From Cryptosporangium aurantiacum (GTDB taxonomy: Bacteria; Actinomycetota; Actinomycetes; Mycobacteriales; Cryptosporangiaceae): a DNA stretch of 64,000 nt. Made by a program: the position numbers and the translations under genes. The notes beneath the pieces are model-generated. The model saw only the letters and a list, made by a program, of their open reading frames with translations, was not told where the DNA came from and did no database searches. This document shows positions 40,729 through 50,400 of this stretch, in pieces. Numbering within the stretch: position 1 is the first letter of the stretch; every line of letters begins with the position of its first letter. The stretch is taken from contig NZ_FRCS01000023.1 of the NCBI RefSeq assembly GCF_900143005.1, positions 1 to 64,000 on the forward strand, read 5' to 3'.

Positions 40729-41981
40729 GGCAGCTCCACGGCGAGGATCGTAGGGCCTTCCGGCGGGCTGTCGAGGCGGAAGGTGCCGTCGTGGGCCTCG
40801 ACTCGGCGGCGGACGCCGTCCAGCCCGGATCCCTTGACGGTGTCGGCGCCGCCGTAGCCGTCGTCGGTGACCTCGACGTGCAGGCGCCCACTGCGGAGTG
40901 CGGTGGTCACGGTGGCCCGGTGCGCTCCGCTGTGCTTCGCCACGTTCGTCAGTGCCTCGGCGACGACGAAGTACGCCGTGGCCTCGACGGACGCCGCGCA
41001 CCTTCCCGGCAGGTCGATCTCGACGTCACACGGGACACCACAGTTGCTCGCCAGGCCGGTCAGCGCCCCGGCCAGCCCACGGTCGGACAGGACCGGCGGC
41101 AGGATGCTCCGCGCCACCGCCCGCAACTCGGCGAGCGCCGTCTCGGCGGCGTCCTGCGCCCGGTCGAGCAGCTCCACCGCGTCCGCCGGATTCCGGTCCA
41201 TGGCCCGGCGGGCCGCTCCGAGCAGCACCGTGACCGCGACCAGACGGTTCTGGCTGCCGTCGTGCAGCGACCGTTCGATCCGCCGCAGCTCGAGCGCGTG
41301 GGCGTCGAGCGCGGCGGCTCGCGTCGCGGTCAGCTCGGCGACCCGCAGCGAGAGGTCGACGCTCGGATCCGGGACGAGGAGCTTCCGCGCCGGCCAGGAC
41401 TGGAGCCGAGCCATGTTCGGAGAGACGCCGACGATGACCGCGAGCCAGCCGACGCCGAGCAGCGACACCCACAGCGCCTCCGCCGTGCTGTGGACGGATC
41501 CGACCCCGATCGAGGTGGCGCTCTGCCACGACGGTCCGACCCACCACCAGAGCACGAACGTGAGGTCGCGGAACGCGGCCAGCGGCAACATCACCCCGAG
41601 GAAACCGAGCAGGAAACCCAGCGTGGCGTGGCTCGCGGTCCAGCCCAGCTCGCGGCGCAACGACAGGTCGGCGAGTGCTCCGCGGACGCCGCCCGGCGGC
41701 GAGCCGAGCTCCGGCAGCTCGACGCCGTAGCGGGCCAGCCTGCCGCGTTCCCGGTTCGCCAGCGCGCGGATCCCCCTGGCCACGGTCGGGACCAGGAGCA
41801 GGCCGACGCCGACCAGGCTGAGCACCGCGGTCCCGAGCGTGGCCAGGAGCAGGACCAGCGCCATCACCGCGGTCCCGAACCCGCCGGCCAGCTGCTCGGT
41901 GCCGGACAGACCACGGGCGGCCGATCGGACGACGGCCTCGCGGACGCCGTCGCGCCCGCGTGCGGTCTCCTGGGTGGTCAT
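40716..41981 (-). CDS. Two-component sensor histidine kinase (NarL class)
   Basis: A 421-residue kinase from ATG 41981 (GAGGAGG upstream). The membrane part spans about residues 35-200 with four helices and a Trp-rich extracytoplasmic loop (FVLWWWVGPSWQSATSIG). HisKA_3 is in ELRRIERSLHDGSQNRLVAV (His about 243). HATPase_c has VVAEALTNVAKHSG, DDGYGGAD and GSGLDGVRRRVEA. It heads a same-strand run: kinase, response regulator, MarR, MFS. A small membrane protein is divergent from it. Confidence 0.94.
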   Translation of the reverse strand: MTTQETARGRDGVREAVVRSAARGLSGTEQLAGGFGTAVMALVLLLATLGTAVLSLVGVGLLLVPTVARGIRALANRERGRLARYGVELPELGSPPGGVRGALADLSLRRELGWTASHATLGFLLGFLGVMLPLAAFRDLTFVLWWWVGPSWQSATSIGVGSVHSTAEALWVSLLGVGWLAVIVGVSPNMARLQSWPARKLLVPDPSVDLSLRVAELTATRAAALDAHALELRRIERSLHDGSQNRLVAVTVLLGAARRAMDRNPADAVELLDRAQDAAETALAELRAVARSILPPVLSDRGLAGALTGLASNCGVPCDVEIDLPGRCAASVEATAYFVVAEALTNVAKHSGAHRATVTTALRSGRLHVEVTDDGYGGADTVKGSGLDGVRRRVEAHDGTFRLDSPPEGPTILAVELPCGS

Positions 41982-42147
41982 CGGGCACCTCCTCGCCGCG
42001 ACCCTAAGCGGTCGCCCACCCGCCGCCGCACGGTTCGGCCCGGAAGTACAGCCTGCTGTACCAGCGCCGGGCAGCTGACGGGCTCGGCGGCGGCCGGCGT
42101 GGCTCCTAGCGTCGAACTCGACCGTTCCCCTCACGAAGGAGCCACCG

Positions 42148-42336
42148 ATGACCGACACTCCCACGTCCGGGCCGCAGCTCCTGCGTCCGCTGCTCTGGGT
42201 GCTGCTGACGATCGGCATGATCGGCAACGCTGCCGCCTCGCTGTTCGGCGACGCGCTCGCGCTCCACCTGGGGTTCGGGGCGCTCACCGCGGTCAGCGGC
42301 ATCGCGCTTGCGGCCCAGTACCTACGTCGCCACTGA
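42148..42336 (+). CDS. Small two-TM membrane protein, unknown
   Basis: A 62-residue protein with two hydrophobic segments (about 15-36 and 38-57; LWVLLTIGMIGNAAASL and LGFGALTAVSGIALAAQYL). A GAAGGAG ribosome site precedes ATG 42148. It is divergent from the sensor kinase, so it may be regulated by, or be sensed by, that system. Its stop overlaps the 3' end of the convergent nucleotidyltransferase by 15 nt. Confidence 0.75.
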   Translation: MTDTPTSGPQLLRPLLWVLLTIGMIGNAAASLFGDALALHLGFGALTAVSGIALAAQYLRRH

Positions 42337-43173
42337 CGCCCCGCCGCGCGGGACGCCGCAGGTGGCGGCGACCGCGTCGACCAGCAGGTCCGCGGTGTGT
42401 AGCGCCGCACGCAGGTCGATCTCGGTGCGCCCGAGGCAGGCCAGCACACCGTGGGCCGCCTCGGCGAAGTCCAGCGGCGCGACGGATAGCGCCGCAGCGG
42501 CGTCCACTGCGCCTTTTTCGTTGATCAGCCACGCACCCGCGTGCGCGTGCAACGCGTGTGCGCAGAGGCCCACCACCCGGAACAGGCAGCCGGCGACGTA
42601 CGTGGTGTCGCCGCGGCCGACGCCCTTCCGCGCGATCATCAGCGCGAAGTCGGCCTCCCCCAGCGTGCGCGCGACGACGTGGCGGCGCAGCGCGGACGGG
42701 TAGTCGCGGGCGGCGTCGCGTAGCCGGGTCAGCGCGCCGGACGGGTCCGCCAGCACCCGCCCGAGCGCGACCTCGCCGACGTAGGTGAAGTCCGGGACGC
42801 CGAGCGGGTGACCGACCTGGAAGTGGAAGTGGAACCGGCCGGCGCGGGCGTCGTCCCAGGCGGTGCCGACCCGGTCGAGGTCCCGGTAGATCCAGTCGAC
42901 CGGGGTGTCGGCGACGCGCAGCCAGCCGCCGCCGTCGACCCACGGCCCCCACTCGCCCGGCGCCGTGACCGCCGCGCTCGGCCCGGACAGCTCACGGGCG
43001 AGCGCACCGAGCGCGGCGACGTCGAGCGGTGGGCGGTAATACAGGCCGAGGTCGACGTCCGACTCGTCGGTGTGGGTGCCGCGGGCGCGACTGCCGCCCA
43101 GCATCACCCCGACGAGGCCCGGCACCGTCATCAGCCGCTCTGCCATCCCGCTCAGTTCCCCGTCGCTCAGCAC
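42322..43173 (-). CDS. Nucleotidyltransferase-domain protein
   Basis: A 283-residue protein. The MNT/Pol-beta-like motif is complete in VMLGGSRARGTHTDESDVDLGLYY (GS...D.D), with a further acidic residue likely in the VDWIYRDLDRV strand. The rest is helical (DYPSALRRHVVARTLGEADFAL). Such proteins often resemble aminoglycoside nucleotidyltransferases or DUF4037 members; the substrate is unknown. GTG 43173 may be leaderless (TACGAAT just upstream); ATG 43146 with GGGGA upstream is an alternative. Confidence 0.85.
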   Translation of the reverse strand: MLSDGELSGMAERLMTVPGLVGVMLGGSRARGTHTDESDVDLGLYYRPPLDVAALGALARELSGPSAAVTAPGEWGPWVDGGGWLRVADTPVDWIYRDLDRVGTAWDDARAGRFHFHFQVGHPLGVPDFTYVGEVALGRVLADPSGALTRLRDAARDYPSALRRHVVARTLGEADFALMIARKGVGRGDTTYVAGCLFRVVGLCAHALHAHAGAWLINEKGAVDAAAALSVAPLDFAEAAHGVLACLGRTEIDLRAALHTADLLVDAVAATCGVPRGGASVAT

Positions 43174-43235
43174 ACGTGCATTCGTAGCCGAAGCGCTGCA
43201 CGGTGAGGGAGTTCGGCCCAGAAAGTTGGCCACCT

Positions 43236-43267
43236 ATCGACCTATCACCGCCGGGTGATAGGTCGAT
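43236..43267 (-). terminator. 14-bp perfect hairpin downstream of the NlpC/P60 gene
   Basis: ATCGACCTATCACC pairs perfectly with GGTGATAGGTCGAT around the loop GCCG. It lies 41 bp after the hydrolase stop and 62 bp before the nucleotidyltransferase start on the same strand. Termination is the simplest role; an operator for the downstream gene is also possible, given the AT-rich arms. Confidence 0.75.
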
Positions 43268-43308
43268 GAACGGCCAGATTTCTCGGGCTCCTCGGACGCG
43301 CGGCGCCG

Positions 43309-44862
43309 CTAGGGGCAGGGAGTGGGGCTCACCGAGGTACTCGGGGTCGGTGTGGGGGTCGGGGAGGCCGATCCCGACGGAGTGGGCGACGGGCTCGCCG
43401 GGCACGACGGGCTCGGACTGTCGGGCTTGGTGGGCGGTGAGCCGCTGCTGCTGCCGCTCGGCGACGGGGAGCCGGAGCCGCTCGGCGACGTGCTCGGCCC
43501 GGGGGTTCCGCTTGGCGTCGGCGTTCCGCTGGAAGTGCCGCTCGGGCTTTCGCTCGGCGACGGCGACCCCGGGCGCGACGGCGACGGGCTGGGCTGGATC
43601 GGCGACGGGCTGGGCTTCGTCGGCGACGGCACAGGCTTCGACGGTACGGGCTTCGACGGCGCGGGCTTCGTCGGCGCGGGCTTCTCCGGTGCCGGGGCCG
43701 GCGAGGGCTTCGGGGTCGCCTTCGGCGTGGTTCGGCCGGGCACCACCCGGGTCGCCGCGTAGAACTCCTCCCACCACACCGGCGCCACCCGGACGACGTC
43801 CCCGGTCGTCGGCGCGTGCAGCATCTTGCCGTTGCCGAGGTAGATCGCCACGTGGTGGATCGTGTCCCAGTTCGACTTGTTTGTCGCGAAGAACAGCAGG
43901 TCGCCGGGGAGCAGCGCGGTCGTATCGACGATCTGCGTCGCCCGGTACTGCGGACGCGCGGTCCGCGGCAACGACACCCCGGCCGCCGCGAAAGCGGTCT
44001 GCACCAGCCCGGAGCAGTCGTACGTGTCCGGCCCTTCGGCGCCCCACACGTACGGCTTGCCGCGCTGGGCGAGCGCGAACTCGATCGCCCTCAGCGCCGC
44101 GTCACCGGCGACGCCCTTCGCGTCGCGGATGTACTCCGACGAACGCGCGGCGTCCACCGCCTCCTGATCCGACTGCGCGGCGGCCAGCACGGTCTCCCGC
44201 CCGGCGCGGAGCCGGCGGATCGTCTCCGCGCGCCGGGACAGGTCGTCGCCGAGCCGGTCGACGGTGGACTGTGCGGCCTCGGCCAGCGCGGTCGCCACGG
44301 CCAGATCGCTCGCGGCGGCTCGCTCCTCCGCTTCCGCCGTGGCCAGGAGCGCCTCGGCGGAGTCGGTCTGCGGGTTCGGGTGGCCGAACATGCGTCGACG
44401 CGGATCGGCGGGGAACCCGGACGGCTGCTCGGCCTCCTCGATGTAGGAGTCGCGGGCCCAGTCGGCAACCGCCTCGCGCGCCACCAGGACGCGCTGCGCC
44501 GCGATCGTGCTGCGCGTCTCGGCCCGGCCCCGGTCGTCGCGGGCGGTGGCCAGCGACGCCTTCGCCTCCTCCAACCGCTCCGCGACGGCCTCGGCGGCGA
44601 TCTGCTCCTGCTTCACCCGCTCGGCGACGGTGCGCGGCTTCTTGGTGGTTGCCCCGGTGGAATCCGCCGACGTCGTGGGCCGATCGGCAGCCGGGCTCGG
44701 CGGATCGGCCCGCGCGACCCCCGCCGACCCCACGAGTAACCCCACGGTCAGCAGCCCGGCGGCAGCCGCGGCACAGCGTCGTCCGAATGTCGGGTCACCG
44801 AACTCCCGGGCCGATAACCGCCCGGGCCGTACCGACGACACGACAGATCGAGGCAAACGCAC
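43309..44862 (-). CDS. Secreted NlpC/P60 (C40) peptidoglycan hydrolase
   Basis: About 517 residues from GTG 44862 (GGAAAGGA upstream). A signal peptide (RRCAAAAAGLLTVGLLVGSAGVARA) is followed by a coiled-coil domain (about 75-270) and the C40 peptidase at about 270-385. The catalytic Cys is in DTYDCSGLVQTAF, the His in TIHHVAIYLGNGKMLHAP and the polar third residue in that last segment. A Pro/Ser/Thr-rich tail of about 150 residues ends with two Cys (PSCPAS and TPCP). It resembles RipA-type endopeptidases that cleave D-Glu-mDAP bonds during cell separation. The tail is long and low-complexity. Confidence 0.93.
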   Translation of the reverse strand: MRLPRSVVSSVRPGRLSAREFGDPTFGRRCAAAAAGLLTVGLLVGSAGVARADPPSPAADRPTTSADSTGATTKKPRTVAERVKQEQIAAEAVAERLEEAKASLATARDDRGRAETRSTIAAQRVLVAREAVADWARDSYIEEAEQPSGFPADPRRRMFGHPNPQTDSAEALLATAEAEERAAASDLAVATALAEAAQSTVDRLGDDLSRRAETIRRLRAGRETVLAAAQSDQEAVDAARSSEYIRDAKGVAGDAALRAIEFALAQRGKPYVWGAEGPDTYDCSGLVQTAFAAAGVSLPRTARPQYRATQIVDTTALLPGDLLFFATNKSNWDTIHHVAIYLGNGKMLHAPTTGDVVRVAPVWWEEFYAATRVVPGRTTPKATPKPSPAPAPEKPAPTKPAPSKPVPSKPVPSPTKPSPSPIQPSPSPSRPGSPSPSESPSGTSSGTPTPSGTPGPSTSPSGSGSPSPSGSSSGSPPTKPDSPSPSCPASPSPTPSGSASPTPTPTPSTSVSPTPCP

Positions 44863-45175
44863 ATCCTTTCCGGACGGACGCCTAATCTCCATCGTTGCCA
44901 CATTCAGCGGCGAGCGCACCTCCAAACGGCAGAAAACTTAGTTTTCGCTTGCCGCTCAACAGTACGCAACGCATACCCCCGAGAACCCTCAGCGACCGGC
45001 AGCCGTGTATCTACGACAGATGACGACTACACGGGGGAAGGGCGGTCACCGAGATGCAGCACGGCTGAACCATCTCAGGGTCGGCGCCAGGGTGCTCCCG
45101 GATGTGGCGAGCGGCGGGTGACGGAAGGCTGTAACCGTCCGGCCGTCGGAGCCGGCCCCACCGGAGGTGTCTCGC
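44863..45175. other. Divergent intergenic region (313 bp)
   Basis: This lies between the starts of the NlpC/P60 gene and the DedA-like gene and should hold both promoters. The AT-rich patch at about 44930-44960 (GAAAACTTAGTTTTCGCTTGCC) contains the palindrome AAAACTTAGTTTT. It is the most AT-rich stretch nearby and a likely promoter or operator for the hydrolase. No gene is seen. Confidence 0.5.
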
Positions 45176-46708
45176 GTGGAGACCCTGCTGGACGGCCTGC
45201 TCGGCCTCCCTGCCCCCCTCGTCGTGGTGTTCGCCGCGCTCGTGCTCGCCGGGGAACCGGCTCTGCTCGCCGGGCTCGTGCTGCCGAGCGTCTCGACCGC
45301 GCTCGGCCTGGGGTTCCTCGCCTACAGCGGCACGCTGAGCCTCCCGGTCGCGCTGGCCACGGCCGCTGTCGCGGTCCTCGTCGGCGACACGTGCGGCTAC
45401 CTCATCGGACGACGCCGAACCGGACACCCGGCCGCAGGTGACGTGCGGCGCGGGTTCGTCCAGCGTCGTCTGGACGGGGCTCTGACCCGCGCATCCGCGC
45501 TCCTGGGCCGGCACGGTGGCCGAGCGGTGTTCGTCGCCCGGTGGGTCGTGGGCGCGCGCACGCTCGTGCCCCGCCTGGCCGGAGCGGCCGGGATGACACC
45601 GGGCAGCTTCGCCAGGTACAGCGTCCCGGCCGGGCTGCTGTGGTCGGGCGCCTACGTCGGCGGCGGATTCCTGGCCGGCAGCTCCTACCAGCAGGTGTCC
45701 GCGGTCGCCGGACAGGCGTCGCTGGGGCTGGTCACGGTGGCTGCGGCGCTGGTCGCCGGGATCCTCGCCGGTCGCAGGCTGGGACGCCACCCGGAGCTTC
45801 CCGCCAAGCTGATCGCCCGGCTGGCCGGTGCGCGCCCGTGGACCGGCGCCTCGACCGCCCTCCTGGTCGTGGTGCTGACGCTGGTCGGCGGCATGCTCAC
45901 CGCGCTGGTGGCGGTGGCGGTCCGGGCCGGCGGCGTCCCGCGGCTCGACCAACCGGTAGCCGACGCGTTGGCGACGCACTCCGACAACGCGCTCGCCCTC
46001 GCCGCGGAGATACTGCTGCTCTCGACGCCGTCCTACGCCGTGGTCGCGGCCGCCGCCGTCGTCGTACTGCTGCGACCGGTGCGGTCCCGCCGGCAGCAGG
46101 GGCCGATCGGGCTCCTCGCGTCCGGCGGTGCGGTGGTGCCACTGGTCATCCTTGGCATCGTGCTGAACGCCGCGGAGGGCATCGCCCGCACCGATCACCT
46201 GTTCGCGGTCCAGCACGCGATCTCCACCACCGCGGTTGTTCTCGCGACCTGGACGGTGGCGCGGAAGCGTCGCAGCCGGCTCGCCAAGGGTTCGGCCTGG
46301 ACGTTCGGCATCACGGTTCTCGTCCTGCTGGCCGGAGACCGGGTCTACGTCGGATGGGGCACGGTCAGCAGCACCACGGCGGCGATGCTGATCGGGCTGA
46401 TCTGGGCCGGAGTGTTCGTCGCCGCGTGGGCGGCTGCCCCGACGCACAGCGCGGGGGCGGCAGGCTCAGGCAGCGGCACTCCGCGGACGCGCGAACAGAC
46501 GGCGTCGGAGCACCGCGACCGGGCTCCCGCGATGCACCAGGCTGTTGTGCAGGTCGGTCAGCGCTTGGACCTCGGCGCGGTTCTCACTCGACGCTCCGGG
46601 CCGGGCGCAAGCTCCACAGTGCAGCTCGAACATGGTAGTGACCTCCTGGCCCTTCTTCCGAAACCGGCCTCGGGGCGATCTGGCCGGCTCAACCTCCGCG
46701 CCGGATGA
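45176..46708 (+). CDS. DedA-family membrane protein fused to a degenerate PAP2-like domain
   Basis: A 510-codon frame from GTG 45176 (GGAGG 9 bases upstream; GTG 45167 overlaps that site). Residues about 1-195 are DedA/SNARE-associated (GEPALLAGLVLPSVSTALGLGFLAYSG, DTCGYLIGRR, FVARWVVGARTLVPRLAGAAGM). Residues about 220-425 have six helices in PAP2 order, but the phosphatase residues are lost: HAISTTAV stands where PSGH is usual and GWGTVSSTTA replaces the last His motif. The final 80 codons run antisense to a small gene and are probably not ancestral coding sequence. Confidence 0.82.
   Translation: METLLDGLLGLPAPLVVVFAALVLAGEPALLAGLVLPSVSTALGLGFLAYSGTLSLPVALATAAVAVLVGDTCGYLIGRRRTGHPAAGDVRRGFVQRRLDGALTRASALLGRHGGRAVFVARWVVGARTLVPRLAGAAGMTPGSFARYSVPAGLLWSGAYVGGGFLAGSSYQQVSAVAGQASLGLVTVAAALVAGILAGRRLGRHPELPAKLIARLAGARPWTGASTALLVVVLTLVGGMLTALVAVAVRAGGVPRLDQPVADALATHSDNALALAAEILLLSTPSYAVVAAAAVVVLLRPVRSRRQQGPIGLLASGGAVVPLVILGIVLNAAEGIARTDHLFAVQHAISTTAVVLATWTVARKRRSRLAKGSAWTFGITVLVLLAGDRVYVGWGTVSSTTAAMLIGLIWAGVFVAAWAAAPTHSAGAAGSGSGTPRTREQTASEHRDRAPAMHQAVVQVGQRLDLGAVLTRRSGPGASSTVQLEHGSDLLALLPKPASGRSGRLNLRAG
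46466..46633 (-). CDS. 55-residue protein with CxxC motif
   Basis: A small gene with a strong AGGAGG 7 bases before ATG 46633. The peptide starts MFELHCGACARPGASSEN and has one CxxC pair, a helical middle (EVQALTDLHNSLVHRG) and a basic tail (VLRRRLFARPRS). I recognise no family. It lies entirely antisense to the last part of the DedA-like frame and 144 bp downstream of the response regulator on the same strand, with which it may be co-transcribed. Confidence 0.65.
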   Translation of the reverse strand: MFELHCGACARPGASSENRAEVQALTDLHNSLVHRGSPVAVLRRRLFARPRSAAA

Positions 46709-46777
46709 CACCGGCCCCTGCTAGATCCCCCCTGGCCGCAGGGCAGAAACCCGTGTTGACATCGTCACACCTCGCGA

Positions 46778-47425
46778 TCAGCGGACGATTCCGGCATCCC
46801 GTGCCAATAACGCCGCCTGCACCCGATCGCTGACGTTCAGCTTGTTGAAGACGGCCGACATCTGGTTGCGGATCGTCTTCTCGCTGACGTTGAGGTGGCG
46901 GGCGATCTGCGCGTTGGTGTCGCCGCAGGCCAGCCGGTTGACGATGTCGAGCTCGCGGGTCGTGAGCTGGTCGAACGGCGGCGGCAACACCGCCGGGGCG
47001 CGGCGCAGTGCGGTGAGCACGGTCGGCCCGACCCGGGGTCCGAGCACGACGCCGCCGCTGGCGACCGTTCGCAAGGCGTCGATCACCATGTCGGGGTCGG
47101 TGTCCTTGAGGAGGAAGCCCCGGGCGCCCGCGTTCAGCGCCTTCGCCACGATGTCGTCGTCGTCGGCCATCGTGAGCATCAGCACCGCGGCGTCCGGGCA
47201 CGCCTCCAGGATCCGGCGGGTGGCGTCGACGCCGTCCCCGTCCGGCAGGACGACGTCCATCGCGATGACGTCGGACTGGCAGGTGATCGCCTCGCGAACG
47301 GCCTCCTCGACGCTGGCCGCCTCGGCGACCTCGCTCACCCAGGCCTCGCCCTCCAGCATCACCTTCAGGCCACGACGGACCACGGGGTGATCGTCGACGA
47401 TGAGGACCCGCTTCGGCTCGTCCAC
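46778..47425 (-). CDS. NarL/LuxR-type response regulator
   Basis: A 215-residue regulator from GTG 47425 (GGGAGG 8 bases upstream). The receiver has RVLIVDDHPVVRRGL, phospho-acceptor Asp in VIAMDVVLPDGDG and Lys in FLLKDTDPD. The LuxR domain is LTTRELDIVNRLACGDTNAQIARHL plus VSEKTIRNQMSAVFNKL. It starts 38 bp after the kinase-protease gene and is its likely partner. It may in turn control the neighbouring small gene. Confidence 0.95.
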   Translation of the reverse strand: MDEPKRVLIVDDHPVVRRGLKVMLEGEAWVSEVAEAASVEEAVREAITCQSDVIAMDVVLPDGDGVDATRRILEACPDAAVLMLTMADDDDIVAKALNAGARGFLLKDTDPDMVIDALRTVASGGVVLGPRVGPTVLTALRRAPAVLPPPFDQLTTRELDIVNRLACGDTNAQIARHLNVSEKTIRNQMSAVFNKLNVSDRVQAALLARDAGIVR

Positions 47426-47463
47426 CGGTGTGCCTCCCTGGAACGCCCACGCGCTCACCGGAA

Positions 47464-50400
47464 TCACACCACGCTCGTCATCGGGACCGCGAGTTCGGTC
47501 GGTGCCCCGCCGGTCAGCACTGCGCACGCCGCGGCCGTGACCAGGTCTCCGGTCGCGACCGTTCCGTCGCCACGAACGTCCACATGGGCCTCCACCGTGT
47601 ACACCGCGGCGGGATCCACCGCCGCGACCGGCACCCGGAACGGGATCGTTCCCCCGCCGACGAGTGGGACGTCGGCCATGATCGTTTCGCCGACGCTTCG
47701 CATCGGTCCGCCGGTCGTCGTCGTGTCGCGGACGCTGATCACCACGGTGGCGGCGCGCCCGGACGGTGCTTCGTCGGGCAGGTGCAGGGTGCCGCTGACG
47801 ACGTCGGCAGCCACCGGCCGAAGCGTCCGCGGCGCCGTCGGCTGCTCGGCGAACGCCGGGGCGGTCCGGTACATCCGCTCGATCGTCCGGCAGTCGCCCT
47901 CGGAAAGCCGACGACGCTGGCCCACGGGGAGCCCCGGCGGCACCGGGGGGACCGGACGGAGCGTCTCGAGCGTCCGCTCGCCGTTGGTCGAGAACGCGAC
48001 CCGGGGGTAATGCATGATCGACTCGTAGTCGTACGGGTCCTCGTTCGGGCCGGTGGCCTGCCGAAGGAAGTTAGGCCGTGATTCCGGGGCGACGTTCTGC
48101 CACTGGATCGTGACGTACTGGTCGCGGTCGGCGCGGCAGTGCTCGTGCCAGCGGCCGAGAGTATGGACGATCTCGTGCAGGACGCCGCCCATCTCGCCGC
48201 CCGCCAGCAGCTCGATCTGCTGCTCACCGCCGACTCGCCCGACCTGGGAGGCGAACGAGTCACCGAGGACGAACCGCACGTAGTCCGGGTGCTCGTCGGC
48301 GTTGCGCGGGACGAACCGGATCAGCGTGTGGCTCTCCAGGTGCGCGATCGCCTCGGCGACGTGCTCCTCGGGCCCGATACCCGGCGCGATCTCGTAGGGC
48401 ACGACACCGTCCGGCCAGAGCCGCACCGGCGGCCCGACCGGCGCGATGTCGGACACCCCTAGCGCGGGAGCCGCGCTAGGCGCGTCGGCCACCGGAGCCC
48501 CCGCTGCCGGCGCGGACGGCGCCGCGGGCGCGGGCGGCGCCGCGGGCGCGGGCGGCGCCGCGGGCGCGGGCGGCGCCGCGGGCGCGGGCGGCGCCGCAGG
48601 CGCGGGCGGCGCCGCAGGCGCGGGCGGCGCCGCAGGCGCGGGCGGCGCCGCAGGCGCGGGCGGCGCCGCAGGCGCGGGCGGCGCCGCAGGCGCGGGCGCA
48701 ACCGGCACGGCGGGCGCAACCGGCACGGCGGGCGCAACCGGCACGGCGGGCGCAACCGGCACGGCGGGCGCAACCGGCACGGCGGGCGCCGCAGGCCCCG
48801 CGTCGGCGACCGATGCCACGGGCGCCGCGTCGCTGACTGCGGCGGCGACCACGGCCGGGACGGCCGGGGCGACGCCGTTCGCTTGAGCAACGGCGACAGC
48901 GTCGGCGGCCGCCGGCGTCGGCGGGTGCACGAGCATCAGCGACGCGGCCGGGAAGTGCACCCGGACCGTGGTGCCGTGCGGCTGCGCCGACAGGATCTCG
49001 CACTCCCCGCCCAGCTCCCCCGCCCGGTCACGCATCGAGGACAAGCCCACCCCGGACCGCACCGGCCCGCTGATCCCCACCCCGTCGTCGCTGACCTCGA
49101 TCGTCAGGTCGCGGCCGCGCCGCACGGCGACCACACAGTTCCGTGCGCTCGCATGCCGGGCGACGTTGTTCAGCGCCTCGGCGACGACCCGATACGCCGC
49201 GACCTCGACCGCGGCAGGCAGCCGGTCGAGGTCGTCGTCCAGCTCCAGTTGGACGGAGAGCGCCGCACTGTCGAACCGACGGCACTCGTCCCGCAGCGCC
49301 ACGGCCAGCCCACGGTCCAGCGCCGGCGGACGCAGTTCGTCGACCAGCTGCCGTACCTCCGCCGTGCAGGCGGCCAGGTCACCGGCGAGGGCATCGAGGA
49401 TGTCGCGGATCCGGCCGGAACCGGCCAGCTTCCGCGCGGCCCGCACCTGCATGGACATGCCGGTGAGGCTCGGCCCCAGGCCGTCGTGGAGGTCACGCCG
49501 CAACCGGCGCCGCTCCTCCTCCTGCGCCCGCACCAACCGCTCCCGCGACTCCTGCAGGTCCCTGGTGAGCCGGCTGGCCTCCACCGCCACCCCCGCGTGC
49601 AGCGCGATGTCGGCCAGCAGGCGGGTCTCGCGCGGGGTGAAGTGCCCGCCGTCGGTGCGGGGTGAGACGAGCAGACGTCCGATGTGCTCGCCGCGGGAGA
49701 TCATGTCGAACGCGTTCACGGTCGGCCCGACCCGGCCGTACCAGGCCAGCAGCCGGGCGCCGCGCGCCTCCTCGACCTCGACCGCCACGTACGGGACCTG
49801 CAACGAGCTGGCGATCGTTCCGGTCAGCAGCGGGAGCACCGCGTTCGGCTCGGCGGTCTGCCCCAGCACGTCGCCGAGCTCGGCGATGACCTTGTACGGG
49901 TCGTGCCGGTCTCCGTAGAGCAGGTGGTTGACGCCCTGCTGGACGCGACGGTGCAGCGGCGCGTACGCGATCGCGATCAGGCCGGTGGTGACCAGCGAGA
50001 CCGTGTCGTCGTCGGTGTTCCGCATGACGATCTCGCGGAGCACGGTCACGATCGCGACGAAGCCGACGACGACCAGCAACGTCATGACCAACCACACGAT
50101 CGTGCGGTTCAGCACCCGATCGAGGTCGTAGAGCCGGTATCGGACGATCGCGACGGTCATCCCGAGCGGCACGGCGACCGTCGCGATGACGTAGCCGCCC
50201 GACAGGTTGAAGAAGTCGGCGAACCACCCCAGGAGGAACAGCGTGACCGCCGGCAGCAGGCAGGCGAGTTGCTGCCGCGTCTCGCCGTCTGCGCGTCGCC
50301 AACGGAACCAGAGCGCGGCCAGCACACCGAAGGCCGCGAACACGGTGAACAGCAACGCGACCGCGAAGATCCGGATGAACAAGCGCGCGAACGGCGGCTT

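Noticed and set aside
48446-48886. Gly/Ala repeat frame (GAAGAG units) on the plus strand resembling PE-PGRS-type sequence
   Set aside because: It is the exact antisense of the Ala/Pro linker array of the kinase-astacin gene; it has no ribosome site or flanking domain.
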